From Desulfurella acetivorans A63 (GTDB taxonomy: Bacteria > Campylobacterota_A > Desulfurellia > Desulfurellales > Desulfurellaceae): a stretch of 43,651 nt of DNA. The translations under genes were made by a program, and so were the position numbers. How positions within the stretch are numbered: the stretch's first letter is position 1; each line of letters opens with the position of its first letter. Positions 10,081-21,017 of the stretch are shown here, piece by piece. Location of the stretch: positions 1,488,850-1,532,500 of the forward strand of contig CP007051.1 in the NCBI GenBank assembly GCA_000517565.1. The letters are read 5' to 3'. Under the pieces are notes generated by a model. That model was not told the DNA's origin. It saw only the letters and a program-made list of their open reading frames with translations, and did not search any database.

Positions 10081-11508
10081 ATGAATGTAGTTATAGCTTC
10101 AAGCGAAGTTTTTCCTTTTTCAAAAACAGGAGGATTAGCCGACGTTGCGGGTGCATTACCAAAAGCTCTTGCACAAAATGGACTAAATATTAGTGTTTTT
10201 AGCCCTTTATACAAAACAGTAGATAGATCTTCTTTAACAATTGTTTCAAATGTCGAGGTGGATTTTAACCATACAAAAACCAGTATTAATTTATACGAAA
10301 CACAACAAAATAATTGCACTTTTTACTTTATTGAAAATCAAAATTATTACAACAGAGACTACCTTTATGGTATTGGTGCACAAGATTATGAAGATAATGC
10401 TTTAAGATTTGGTTTTTTTTCAAAAGCTGTATTAGACAGCTTAAAAACTCTTAATATAATACCAGATATTTTGCATACAAACGATTGGCAATCAGCGCTT
10501 ATTAATGTTTACTTAAAAGTATTTTATAAAAACATATTTACTAAAACCAAAACTGTTTTTACTATACACAATTTAGGCTATCAAGGTATTTTTGATAAAA
10601 ATTACATGAATAATTTAGAACTTCCGTGGGAATTATTTACTATTGATGGTCTTGAGTATTATGATAAAATTAATTTTCTAAAAGGTGGCATTGTATTTGC
10701 TGATGCGGTAACTACCGTTAGCAAAACATACGCTTTGGAAATTCAAACGCCAGAATTTGGTTTTGGTCTTGATGGATTATTAAAAAAATTCTCATACAAG
10801 TTAAGTGGTATCGTAAACGGAATAGATGTAGATGTTTGGGATCCAAAATCAGATAAATTTATTGATTACAATTTTAATAATCCAAAAGATAAAATAAAAA
10901 ACAAAAATGCCCTTCAAAAACTACTTGGTTTACCAATCAAAGAAGTACCGGTTTTTGGTGTTGTGTCAAGACTTGCAGCGCAAAAAGGCATGGATATTTT
11001 CTCAAGTAGTGTCAAAGAATTATTGGAATCAAATACTAACGTACAATTTATTATTTTAGGCAGTGGTGAAAAAGATATAGAAGATCAATTATCCCAGCTA
11101 GCCAGCCAGTACAAAGACAAAATATCTTTAAACTTAAAATTTGATGAGCCATTAGCACACAAAATTTATGCTTCTAGTGATTTCTTTGTAATGCCATCAA
11201 AATACGAACCATGCGGTTTAGGTCAGATGATAGCTTATCGTTATGGAACACTACCAATTGTGAGGGCAACAGGTGGTCTAAAAGATACAGTCAAAAATTA
11301 TTCCAATCGTTCTAAAAACCCAACAGGCTTTGTGTTTGAAAAATATGATTCTAAAGAACTAACAAAAACAATAAAAAAAGCAATTGAGTTGTTTAACAAA
11401 AAAGATGAACTATTAAAAATCGCACAATATGTTATGAGCCTTGATTACTCGTGGAAAAATCAGGCAAAAGAATATATAAAACTTTACAAAAAAAATTTAT
11501 GGATATAG
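10081..11508 (+). CDS. glgA: glycogen synthase (ADP-glucose type)
   Basis: GT5 glycosyltransferase of 475 residues that extends alpha-1,4-glucan from ADP-glucose in the cytoplasm. KTGGLAD at 15-21 is the N-terminal glucosyl-nucleotide loop. LHTNDWQSAL and VSRLAAQKGMDI are the standard middle motifs, and PSKYEPCGLGQMIAYRYG carries the C-terminal catalytic Glu region. GGAGG lies upstream of the ATG, nine bases after galT. The 3' end overlaps the histidine kinase gene by ten bases. glgC and glgB are not in the window. Confidence 0.95.
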   Translation: MNVVIASSEVFPFSKTGGLADVAGALPKALAQNGLNISVFSPLYKTVDRSSLTIVSNVEVDFNHTKTSINLYETQQNNCTFYFIENQNYYNRDYLYGIGAQDYEDNALRFGFFSKAVLDSLKTLNIIPDILHTNDWQSALINVYLKVFYKNIFTKTKTVFTIHNLGYQGIFDKNYMNNLELPWELFTIDGLEYYDKINFLKGGIVFADAVTTVSKTYALEIQTPEFGFGLDGLLKKFSYKLSGIVNGIDVDVWDPKSDKFIDYNFNNPKDKIKNKNALQKLLGLPIKEVPVFGVVSRLAAQKGMDIFSSSVKELLESNTNVQFIILGSGEKDIEDQLSQLASQYKDKISLNLKFDEPLAHKIYASSDFFVMPSKYEPCGLGQMIAYRYGTLPIVRATGGLKDTVKNYSNRSKNPTGFVFEKYDSKELTKTIKKAIELFNKKDELLKIAQYVMSLDYSWKNQAKEYIKLYKKNLWI

Positions 11509-12887
11509 ATAGAATTGTAGAAGAGTGGAAATTATTATACGAACTTGGCATAGCAATAAGTTTAACAACTGATTTAAAAAAATTGCTTCACGTTGTTTTA
11601 ACTGCTGTAACTATAGGTGATGGTTTAGGATTTAACAGGGCCGCTATATTTTTGTACAATAGGCCAAACAATACAATGGATGGAGTTTTAGGTGTAGCAC
11701 CAGATTCCATACAAGAAGCTACAACTATCTGGAATAGCTTAAGAAATCTTGATATAAGAGGTAGAATGGCTTCCTGGCTATTAAATGAAATAAACATTGA
11801 AGCCCAGCTAAATTCAAACTTTAACAAAACTATAAGCAAATCCAGAATAAGTCTTCAAAAAGATACTATTTTTAAAAACATCAATCAAAAACAAGCCTTT
11901 GTGTTTGATGCAAGTAACTTAGGCGGAGATGATCAAATTCTTAGAGAACTCAATTTTGAACAATTTGCATTCGCTCCACTAATTTCTAGAGAACAGCCCA
12001 TTGGTGCTATTGTTGCCGATAATTTCTATAATAAACGTCCAATCGAACAAGATGATATTACTACATTATTTTTATTTGCTAATCAATCTGCCATTGCCAT
12101 AGAAAATCTTATGAGTATCGAAACATACAAAAATATGAGTAAGCGCCTAATTGAAGAACAACAAAATCTCATTCATCAAAAGCATATATTTAATTTAGGT
12201 AGAGCTGTAGCAGATATCACACATGAAATAAAAAATGCACTCATCGGCGCTATAGGATTTCTTGATAGGGCAAGAAAAATTTCTGCTGATAGTAACCCTC
12301 AAGTTTATCAATACCTTGAAATTGTAAAAAAAGAATTAGATAGAGTATACAATTTAACACTTGATATTAACAGATATGCCAAAGGACAAAATAGAAGCGT
12401 TAAAAAATTATTCGATCTAGAAAAGCTTATTCTCGATACCATAGAAGCTATAAAAAATATTAATTCTTCAAACATACAATTTATAACAGACCTTTCTGAA
12501 TTTGCAAAGTATCTTTATGGTGACCCAGATCAGATTAAACAGGTTTTAATTAATCTTATAAAAAATTCTACAGAAGCAATAGCAAATAAAAAAGATGGGC
12601 TTATTAAAATCTCTACTTATAAAGAAGATAAGTTTATTGTTATTACAGTGGAAGATAATGGTGGAGGTATTGATATAAAGTTTCTGCCATATGTATTTAA
12701 GCCATTCTATTCTACAAAAACTCATGGTACTGGACTTGGCTTATCGATTGTAAGAGAAATAGTTCAAGAACATAACGGCGTAATCAGTTTGGATAATTTT
12801 GTTGGAAAAGGAGCAAAATTTATCATTAAAATTCCAAATTTAGTTGAGGAGGAAAAGAATGAAAAAAAAGATAATGGTAGTGGATGA
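11499..12887 (+). CDS. soluble GAF-domain sensor histidine kinase
   Basis: Sensor kinase of 462 residues with no transmembrane segment, so it senses a cytoplasmic signal. A GAF-like domain spans about residues 10-205. The dimerisation/phosphoacceptor helix has H242 in VADITHEIKN. The ATPase domain has an N-box at 348-358 (VLINLIKNSTE), DNGGGI at 386-391 and GTGLGLS at 410-416. All catalytic motifs are intact. I chose ATG 11499, which overlaps the glgA stop; an upstream in-frame start would lie inside glgA. The 3' end overlaps the receiver gene, its probable partner. The signal is unknown; linkage to glgA hints at carbon or energy status (inference). Confidence 0.92.
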   Translation: MDIDRIVEEWKLLYELGIAISLTTDLKKLLHVVLTAVTIGDGLGFNRAAIFLYNRPNNTMDGVLGVAPDSIQEATTIWNSLRNLDIRGRMASWLLNEINIEAQLNSNFNKTISKSRISLQKDTIFKNINQKQAFVFDASNLGGDDQILRELNFEQFAFAPLISREQPIGAIVADNFYNKRPIEQDDITTLFLFANQSAIAIENLMSIETYKNMSKRLIEEQQNLIHQKHIFNLGRAVADITHEIKNALIGAIGFLDRARKISADSNPQVYQYLEIVKKELDRVYNLTLDINRYAKGQNRSVKKLFDLEKLILDTIEAIKNINSSNIQFITDLSEFAKYLYGDPDQIKQVLINLIKNSTEAIANKKDGLIKISTYKEDKFIVITVEDNGGGIDIKFLPYVFKPFYSTKTHGTGLGLSIVREIVQEHNGVISLDNFVGKGAKFIIKIPNLVEEEKNEKKDNGSG

Positions 12888-13221
12888 TGAAGAATCCATA
12901 AGGTTTTTATACGAAGAAGAGCTAAAAGATGAAGGCTATGATGTAGTGTCTTACCCTGATGCACTATCTGCTATTGATGATTTTGATAACCAAAAACCCG
13001 ATTTAGTTTTATTAGATATTGCAATGCCAAAGATGAGCGGCCTTGATGCGCTAAGAATATTAAAAGAAAAATCACCAGACACACCAATTATTATGTCGAC
13101 AGCCTACTCTCATTATAAGCAAGATTTTTCCACATGGATAGCAGATGCATACATTGTAAAATCGCCTGATTTAACTGAACTAAAAGAAAAGATAAAAGAA
13201 TTATTGAAACTTAACAATTAA
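12859..13221 (+). CDS. single-domain response regulator (CheY-like receiver)
   Basis: A stand-alone receiver of 120 residues. The acidic pair D9-D10, phosphoacceptor D53 in LLDIAMP, switch residues S80/T81 in IIMSTAYS and K101 in VKSPDL are all in place. There is no output domain, so phosphorylation must act through another protein or a phosphorelay. GAGGAGG at 12845-12851 fixes the ATG at 12859, inside the end of the kinase gene. It ends four bases into the convergent thioesterase gene. Confidence 0.92.
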   Translation: MKKKIMVVDDEESIRFLYEEELKDEGYDVVSYPDALSAIDDFDNQKPDLVLLDIAMPKMSGLDALRILKEKSPDTPIIMSTAYSHYKQDFSTWIADAYIVKSPDLTELKEKIKELLKLNN

Positions 13222-13688
13222 TAGTCTCTAATGAGTAATTTTTCTACACTATCTTGGTCTTTCAAATCAAGCGGATAATATTTACCTTTGGCTGTAGCTA
13301 TAATTTGTTTGTCATCAGTTATTGTAGCTTGCGTAAAAGCTATCTTTCCTTTATTGGTTAAAAATTGAGCTTTTGTAAAAAATTCCGTATTAGGCTTTGC
13401 GATATTCCTGTATTTGACGCAAAGCTCTATGGTATAATAGAAAAGCTTCGTCTTAACGGTGGTTGCCCAGCCCATTGCTTCATCTAAAATAGCTGAGATT
13501 ATGCCACCATGAATCCTATCTGGATAACCAATATAATGTTCATCTAACACGCAATTATTATAAACAAACTCAAAATCTGTAAAAAACCAAGTTTTTAAAC
13601 CAAAATCATTTTCATTACCGCATACTATGCAATTTTTATATCGAGGTAACTTTTTATGCAAAGTTTGGTCAAATTCTACCAATGCCAT
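13218..13688 (-). CDS. PaaI-like hotdog thioesterase
   Basis: Probable acyl-CoA thioesterase of 156 residues. IHGGIISAILDEAMGWA near residues 65-82 is the signature of the hotdog fold in the PaaI/YbgC group, with the His-Gly-Gly loop and a downstream acidic residue used in catalysis. CIVCGNEND near 20-28 is a short Cys pair seen in some members. AAAAGGG precedes the ATG, which overlaps the stop of the His-rich gene upstream. The substrate is unknown. Confidence 0.82.
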   Translation of the reverse strand: MALVEFDQTLHKKLPRYKNCIVCGNENDFGLKTWFFTDFEFVYNNCVLDEHYIGYPDRIHGGIISAILDEAMGWATTVKTKLFYYTIELCVKYRNIAKPNTEFFTKAQFLTNKGKIAFTQATITDDKQIIATAKGKYYPLDLKDQDSVEKLLIRDY

Positions 13689-13957
13689 CCCTTTTCAAGC
13701 AATGTACGCATAATAGGCAAAACTCTATCGTATGTACCTTCAAAATAACCTTTTATTATACCTTTTTTTGTTAAATCATAATTAATACCTAAATCTTCGA
13801 GCTCTTTTCTTACTTGAGCTTCATTTTTGTCGTCTACTTCAGCATAAACATCTAAAGTACAAACACCATCCATAGCCCATTTTGCAGCATTGTAAAACCC
13901 TAGTAATTTCTTTTTTGAGTCTTCGTGACCATGATCGTGCCCATGTTGTGTACTCAT
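13676..13957 (-). CDS. small protein with His-rich N-terminus, function unknown
   Basis: A cytoplasmic protein of 93 residues that I do not recognise. The N-terminus STQHGHDHGHED has four His in seven positions, the kind of segment that binds Ni, Co or Zn in metallochaperones. The rest looks like a small alpha/beta domain (VCTLDVYAEVDDKNEAQVRKELEDLGI) with a C-terminal helix ending in WHW. It overlaps its neighbours at both ends, by four bases upstream and 13 downstream, so it is translated with them. GGAGG precedes the ATG. A metal role is inferred from composition alone. Confidence 0.7.
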   Translation of the reverse strand: MSTQHGHDHGHEDSKKKLLGFYNAAKWAMDGVCTLDVYAEVDDKNEAQVRKELEDLGINYDLTKKGIIKGYFEGTYDRVLPIMRTLLEKGWHW

Positions 13958-14322
13958 TTATTACCTCCTTTTAATTCTAAATATTTCTGAATATCTTTTT
14001 CAACTAAGTAAATACAAAAACCAATCAATAAATCACTATCAATGTTTTCTTTTAAAATGCTTAATCTTTTAATTTTTTTGCCTATAGCAAAAGTTAAAAG
14101 TAATAAAAGTGCAATAAAGGTATTTTTTGGTACAAAGCTTTTTTGCTTTAAAAAATCTTTAAGCAACTCAAACATAATTGTTATATCATTTTTAGATGCA
14201 ATAACAAAATCAATTGGCTGTTTTTTTATATAGGCAGTTTTTTCTTTCAATAAAGACATAAACTCTTCAATATCGCTTGTTTTTATCAAACCTTCCACGA
14301 TACTCAATATTTTCTCTTTCAT
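13954..14322 (-). CDS. hypothetical protein
   Basis: Predicted protein of 122 residues, Lys/Ile/Leu-rich, with no recognised family. It is mostly helical. One hydrophobic stretch at about 68-80 (FIALLLLLTFAIG) could be a membrane segment or a buried helix. It starts a three-gene minus-strand unit with the His-rich protein and the thioesterase, and has a good promoter upstream. AAGGAAAAAG precedes the ATG. Confidence 0.6.
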   Translation of the reverse strand: MKEKILSIVEGLIKTSDIEEFMSLLKEKTAYIKKQPIDFVIASKNDITIMFELLKDFLKQKSFVPKNTFIALLLLLTFAIGKKIKRLSILKENIDSDLLIGFCIYLVEKDIQKYLELKGGNK

Positions 14323-14354
14323 AAGTCTTTTTCCTTTTTTTAAATTCTAAGTTT

Positions 14355-14382
14355 ATGATAGCTAATTTTTTACTTTTGTCAA
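14355..14382 (-). promoter_or_regulatory. promoter of the hypothetical/His-rich/thioesterase unit
   Basis: On the minus strand TTGACA (14377-14382) and TATCAT (14355-14360) are 16 bases apart, about 30 bases upstream of the first ATG. It diverges from the helicase promoter only 20 bases away. Confidence 0.6.
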
Positions 14383-14402
14383 TTATTGTAAAAACAAATT
14401 TA

Positions 14403-14430
14403 TTGCAAAATAAAAAAAAGCTGGTATAAT
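14403..14430 (+). promoter_or_regulatory. DEAD-box helicase promoter
   Basis: TTGCAA (14403-14408) and TATAAT (14425-14430) are 16 bases apart, and TGG directly before TATAAT makes an extended -10. The predicted start at about 14437 leaves a leader of roughly 174 bases before the helicase ATG. Confidence 0.65.
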
Positions 14431-14610
14431 GAGTCCCGTGAATTTTAAATGCGCTTTTAAAAAGCTCATTTGTCTTAAGAAAAATACGGGGCTTATTTGT
14501 ACGTCTTGTCTTGTTATCCAATGACATTTGTGCTTTCCAGCGCAAAGTTAAAAACTCGCTTTTTAGCTAAATAAAAGTTTTTAAACTGTTTAAAATTACA
14601 AGGAAGTAGT
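14431..14610 (+). other. long structured 5' leader of the helicase mRNA
   Basis: Several local hairpins can be drawn. An outer stem joins AGTCCCGT (14432-14439) to ACGGGGCT (14486-14493, one G-U pair) and encloses GCTTTT/AAAAGC (14453-14465). TTGTGC/GCGCAA spans 14528-14545. TTAAAAACT/AGTTTTTAA spans 14548-14584. Long leaders are common on cold-induced RNA helicase genes and can mediate temperature or auto-regulation. I do not recognise a named RNA family, and the pairing was judged by eye. Confidence 0.4.
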
Positions 14611-16194
14611 ATGCAAAGGTTAGAAAAGTTTGCAAATTTGGGAATTTCGGAAAATATTTTAAAATCACTTCTAAAAAAAGGCTATGAAGAACCAACGCCA
14701 ATACAAGAGCAAGTAATACCATTAATGCTAAAAACAAACATAGACTTAATAGCCCAAGCTCAAACAGGTACAGGCAAAACGGCAAGTTTTGGTGTACCAA
14801 TTATAGAAAAAGCCCAAGAAAAATTAGATCACATACAATGTTTGATACTTACACCAACAAGAGAACTTGCTATTCAAATATCTCAAGAACTTAACTCTTT
14901 AAAAGGCACAAAAAAACTCAAAATTTTACCAATCTATGGTGGTCAATCAATAGATTTGCAAGTTTCAAGACTCAAAAGCGGCATTGATATAATTGTTGGA
15001 ACACCTGGGAGAATATTAGATCATATAAACCGAAAAACAATTGATCTTTCGTTAATCAGCGATATGGTTTTAGATGAAGCCGATGAAATGCTAAATATGG
15101 GTTTTATAGACGATGTGGAAGAAATCTTAAAACACACAAACGATACCAAAAGGTTGTTAATGTTTTCTGCTACTATACCTACACAAATTGTGTCAATAGC
15201 CAAAAGACACATGAAAAACTATGAAATCATAAAAACAAAAAAAGACGACACAACATCAAACCTTACCCAACAAATCTACTTTGAAGTAAACTACGAAGAT
15301 AAATTTCAAGCATTGTGCCGCATAATTGATATGCAAAAAGAATTTTATGCACTAGTTTTTTGCAAAACAAAAATTGAAACAGATGAACTTGCAAATAAAT
15401 TGCAAGACGCAGGTTACAATGCGCTTGCACTTCATGGTGATATGACACAAAAATCGAGGGAAATTGTTTTAAATAAATTTAAAAGAAAAAGTGCGCAAAT
15501 ACTAATTGCAACAGATGTAGCAGCACGAGGCATAGACATTGAAAATCTTACTCATGTGATAAATTATTCCATACCTGAAAATGTCGAATCCTATATTCAT
15601 AGAATCGGTAGGACAGGAAGAGCTGGTAAAAGCGGCATAGCTATAACTTTCGTCACACCAAATGAGTATAATAGGCTCATTTACATGTTAAAAACCGCTA
15701 AACTTAATATAAAAAAACAAGGTTTACCTACTGTTGAAGAAATTATAAGTTTTAAAATAAATAAAATTCAAACTGAGATAGAAAATCTAATTCAAGATAA
15801 CCATGAAGAAAAATATACAAATTTAGCAAACAAATTGCTAGAACAATACAAACCCACAGAAGTTGTTGCAGCATTGCTAAAGTATAATTTTAAAGAAGAA
15901 CTTGACGAAAAAAACTATCATGAAATCAAAGAAGTTAAACCCCTTGAAACTTACTCAAAAACACGCCTTTTTGTGGCACTTGGAAGACAAGATTCTATGA
16001 CACCAAAAAAATTAATAGATTTTATAAAACAACAAATTGAAATCAATGAAAGGGACATAAAAGATATAAGAATATTTGATAAATTTTCGTTTGTAAGTGT
16101 TCCATTTGAAGAAGCTCAGGTTTTGCTTCAAATTTTTAAAAAGAAATCAAATACAAAAAGTTTAATTACAAAGGCAAGGGAAAAAAATGACTAA
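14611..16194 (+). CDS. DEAD-box ATP-dependent RNA helicase with DbpA-type RNA-binding domain
   Basis: Cytoplasmic RNA helicase of 527 residues, CsdA/DeaD-like. The Q motif is EPTPIQEQ (27-34), motif I AQTGTGKT (50-57), motif II DEAD (155-158), motif III SAT (186-188) and motif VI HRIGRTGRAG (330-339). The C-terminal 70 residues (TRLFVALGRQD onward, about 454-515) fit the DbpA RNA-binding domain, found in helicases acting on rRNA and cold-shock mRNAs. AAGGAAG precedes the ATG. It overlaps typA by eight bases; both act on ribosome assembly or translation under stress. Confidence 0.95.
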   Translation: MQRLEKFANLGISENILKSLLKKGYEEPTPIQEQVIPLMLKTNIDLIAQAQTGTGKTASFGVPIIEKAQEKLDHIQCLILTPTRELAIQISQELNSLKGTKKLKILPIYGGQSIDLQVSRLKSGIDIIVGTPGRILDHINRKTIDLSLISDMVLDEADEMLNMGFIDDVEEILKHTNDTKRLLMFSATIPTQIVSIAKRHMKNYEIIKTKKDDTTSNLTQQIYFEVNYEDKFQALCRIIDMQKEFYALVFCKTKIETDELANKLQDAGYNALALHGDMTQKSREIVLNKFKRKSAQILIATDVAARGIDIENLTHVINYSIPENVESYIHRIGRTGRAGKSGIAITFVTPNEYNRLIYMLKTAKLNIKKQGLPTVEEIISFKINKIQTEIENLIQDNHEEKYTNLANKLLEQYKPTEVVAALLKYNFKEELDEKNYHEIKEVKPLETYSKTRLFVALGRQDSMTPKKLIDFIKQQIEINERDIKDIRIFDKFSFVSVPFEEAQVLLQIFKKKSNTKSLITKAREKND

Positions 16195-18025
16195 AAATTT
16201 TAATGACAATATTAGAAATATTGCAATAATTGCACATGTAGATCACGGCAAAACAACTCTTGTTGATGCTATGTTTAAACAGTGTGGAACATTCAGGCAA
16301 AATCAAAACATACAAGAGCGAATACTTGATAGTATGGAGTTAGAAAAAGAAAGAGGTATTACTATTGCAGCTAAAAACTCGTGTGTTTTTTGGAATGGCG
16401 TTAAAATAAACATTTTAGATACACCCGGACACTCTGATTTTGGAGGGGAAGTTGAGCGCGCTTTATCAATGGTTGATGGTGCTATATTGCTTGTTGATGC
16501 AGCAGAAGGTCCACTACCACAAACGCGATTTGTGTTAAAAAAAGCATTGGAATCAAAATTAAAGATAATTGTAGTAATAAATAAAATTGATAGACAAGAC
16601 GCAAGAATTAATAAAGTATTGGATGAAATATACGATTTATTTATTGACCTTGATGCAAACGATGAACAATTGGAATTTAGCGTTCTTTATGCTATAGGAA
16701 AACAAGGTATAGCCAAAAAAAACCCGGATAGTAATGAAAATGATCTATCAGTACTTTTTGAAGAAATAATAAATCAAATACCGCCACCAATATACACAAG
16801 CAAAGAAAGTTTTTCAATGCTTGTAAGCGATCTTGGTTACTCTGATTACTTAGGAAAACTGGCTATTGGCAAAGTTTTTAACGGCTTTTTAGATAGTGTA
16901 AAAGGTAGAGCTTTTTCTTATTTTAACTCAAACAACACTAAAAAAACTGCTTCAATTAGTAAAATACAAACCTACGATGGCATAATTTTAAAACCCATTG
17001 AGTCAATTCAAGCTGGCGACATAATCGTGGTATCTGGTATTGAGGATATAGCAATAGGAGATACAATATGTACAAGTGATGTGGAAAAACCTCTAAAACG
17101 CATTGTAATCGATGAACCTGTTGTTTCAATGGTTTTTAGCGTAAACGATTCACCTTTTGCCGGCAAAGATGGCAAAATCGTTCAATCTCGAAATATAAAA
17201 GAACGACTGATTAAAGAAACGCTTAAGAATGTATCAATAAAATTTGAAGAGACAGAAGATACAGATAAGTTCATTGTAAAAGGACGAGGCGAATTTCAAA
17301 TGGTCATACTAATTGAGCAATTAAGAAGAGAAGGTTTTGAGTTTTGTGTGAGCAGACCACAAATCATTTACAAATTTGAAAATGGTAAAAAATTAGAGCC
17401 TTATGAACATTTATTTATTGACTGTGCAGAAGAATTTATGGGTATTATTACACAAAAAATACAAACTAGAAAAGGCAAAATGATAAATCTTTCAAATAAC
17501 TTTAAAGGACGTATAAGAATTGAGTTTCTTGTGCCATCTAGATCGCTAATAGGTTTTAGAGATGAATTTTTGACCGATACAAAAGGCACTGGTATTATGA
17601 ATTCATATCTAGAAAAATACGATATTTACGCAGGCGATATCGCAACGCGCTACAGTGGATCATTAGTAAGCGATAGGCAGGGTATTTCAATTGCATATGC
17701 ATTGTTTAATTTACAACCAAGAGGTCAATTATTTATTGGACCAAATGAGCCTGTTTATGAAGGTATGATAATTGGAGAACACAATAAAGAAGTAGATTTG
17801 AATGTAAACCCATGCAAAGAAAAAAAGCTTTCAAATATGAGGGCTGCTGGAAAAGATGATAATATTATACTTTCAAGCCCAAATGTTATGACACTAGAGA
17901 AAGCTATAAATTTTATAAAAGATGATGAAATGGTTGAAGTTACGCCGCTTTCTATTAGATTGAGAAAAACAGAACTTAGCGCCCAAAAACGAAAAGTTTT
18001 AAGCCATACACATGAGCAAGACTAG
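16187..18025 (+). CDS. typA: ribosome-associated GTPase TypA/BipA
   Basis: Translational GTPase of 612 residues that binds ribosomes and supports assembly and stress growth. HVDHGKTT at 17-24 is the P-loop, RGITI near 63 is switch [17 protein letters not shown] is G3 with the TypA-specific continuation, and NKIDR is G4. Domain V-like segments and the unique C-terminal domain (FGIGPNEP-like [17 protein letters not shown]) are complete. It follows the helicase with an eight-base overlap and AAGG upstream. The end overlaps the convergent aroQ stop by four bases. Confidence 0.97.
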   Translation: MTKNFNDNIRNIAIIAHVDHGKTTLVDAMFKQCGTFRQNQNIQERILDSMELEKERGITIAAKNSCVFWNGVKINILDTPGHSDFGGEVERALSMVDGAILLVDAAEGPLPQTRFVLKKALESKLKIIVVINKIDRQDARINKVLDEIYDLFIDLDANDEQLEFSVLYAIGKQGIAKKNPDSNENDLSVLFEEIINQIPPPIYTSKESFSMLVSDLGYSDYLGKLAIGKVFNGFLDSVKGRAFSYFNSNNTKKTASISKIQTYDGIILKPIESIQAGDIIVVSGIEDIAIGDTICTSDVEKPLKRIVIDEPVVSMVFSVNDSPFAGKDGKIVQSRNIKERLIKETLKNVSIKFEETEDTDKFIVKGRGEFQMVILIEQLRREGFEFCVSRPQIIYKFENGKKLEPYEHLFIDCAEEFMGIITQKIQTRKGKMINLSNNFKGRIRIEFLVPSRSLIGFRDEFLTDTKGTGIMNSYLEKYDIYAGDIATRYSGSLVSDRQGISIAYALFNLQPRGQLFIGPNEPVYEGMIIGEHNKEVDLNVNPCKEKKLSNMRAAGKDDNIILSSPNVMTLEKAINFIKDDEMVEVTPLSIRLRKTELSAQKRKVLSHTHEQD

Positions 18026-18456
18026 CTATTTTGGAAATTTATTAAAAAGTTTAGTGCACAAATGTATGAATATTGACCAAGCCCACTTACTACACCTTGT
18101 GCAATATCACTTAGGTAGCTTTTGTGTCTAAATGATTCTCTGCTAAACACATTTGATAAGTGGACTTCTACAAATGGTATATTAACGCTTAAAAAAGCAT
18201 CTCTTATGGCAATGCTTGTGTGTGTATAGGCACCTGGATTTATAATTATGCCATCAGCATTACCGAAAGCTTGATGAATCTTTTCAACAATGGCACCTTC
18301 GTAATTTGATTGAAAAAACTCAACTTCTACACCTAAACTTTTTGCATGGTTTTTAATTGTTTCTTCTATGTCAGACAAAGAGAGCTTTCCATAAATATGG
18401 GGCTCTCTTTTGCCAAGCATATTTAGATTTGGCCCATTTAAAATTAAGATTTTCAT
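18022..18456 (-). CDS. aroQ: type II 3-dehydroquinate dehydratase
   Basis: Third enzyme of the shikimate pathway, 144 residues, normally dodecameric. [19 protein letters not shown] near 4-22 holds the active-site Asn, Arg and Tyr of the flexible lid. [17 protein letters not shown] and [16 protein letters not shown] supply the catalytic His. The gene is last in the long minus-strand run, with an ATGA-type overlap to the HIT gene. It links to the window's trp operon only by pathway, since chorismate feeds trpE. Confidence 0.96.
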   Translation of the reverse strand: MKILILNGPNLNMLGKREPHIYGKLSLSDIEETIKNHAKSLGVEVEFFQSNYEGAIVEKIHQAFGNADGIIINPGAYTHTSIAIRDAFLSVNIPFVEVHLSNVFSRESFRHKSYLSDIAQGVVSGLGQYSYICALNFLINFQNS

Positions 18457-18800
18457 ATTTTAGCAAATAATTTGGAACCTAAAAAATTACCGCCTAATAA
18501 ATGCATATGTATGTGATATACTTCTTGACCGGAATCTGGGCCATTGTTTATCACAATTCTGTAGCCTGATTTATCAATACCCAGTTTTTTTGCTAAGTTT
18601 TTTGCAAGTAAAGCCATATCTGAAATCATACTAATATCTGACTCATCCATATCATTTAGATTTTCAACATGCTTTTTTGGTATAATTAATAGGTGTATTG
18701 GTGCTTTAGGGTTAATATCATAAAAAGCCATATATTTTTCATCTTCGTACTCAATTTTCGATGGTAATTCTTTATTAACTATCTTGCAAAATACACACAT
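18453..18800 (-). CDS. HIT-family hydrolase (HinT-like)
   Basis: Histidine-triad protein of 115 residues. CVFCKIV at the N-terminus and HIHMH at 96-100 are the hallmarks of HinT, a purine nucleoside phosphoramidase. In complete family members the first Cys pair may bind zinc. It sits 11 bases after purA with GGAGGTGG upstream and overlaps aroQ. It is normal in length. Confidence 0.93.
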   Translation of the reverse strand: MCVFCKIVNKELPSKIEYEDEKYMAFYDINPKAPIHLLIIPKKHVENLNDMDESDISMISDMALLAKNLAKKLGIDKSGYRIVINNGPDSGQEVYHIHMHLLGGNFLGSKLFAKI

Positions 18801-18811
18801 TTAACCACCTC

Positions 18812-21003
<2,192 letters not shown>

Positions 21004-21017
<14 letters not shown>

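Noticed and set aside
14267-14545. Minus-strand open frame of 92 codons upstream of the hypothetical gene
   Set aside because: It runs through both divergent promoters and overlaps the start of a better-supported gene. Its composition is unlike the neighbours and it has no ribosome-binding site.
14431-14610. Leader as tmRNA, 6S, SRP RNA or another named RNA
   Set aside because: None of the conserved core sequences of these RNAs is present, so it is kept only as a structured leader.
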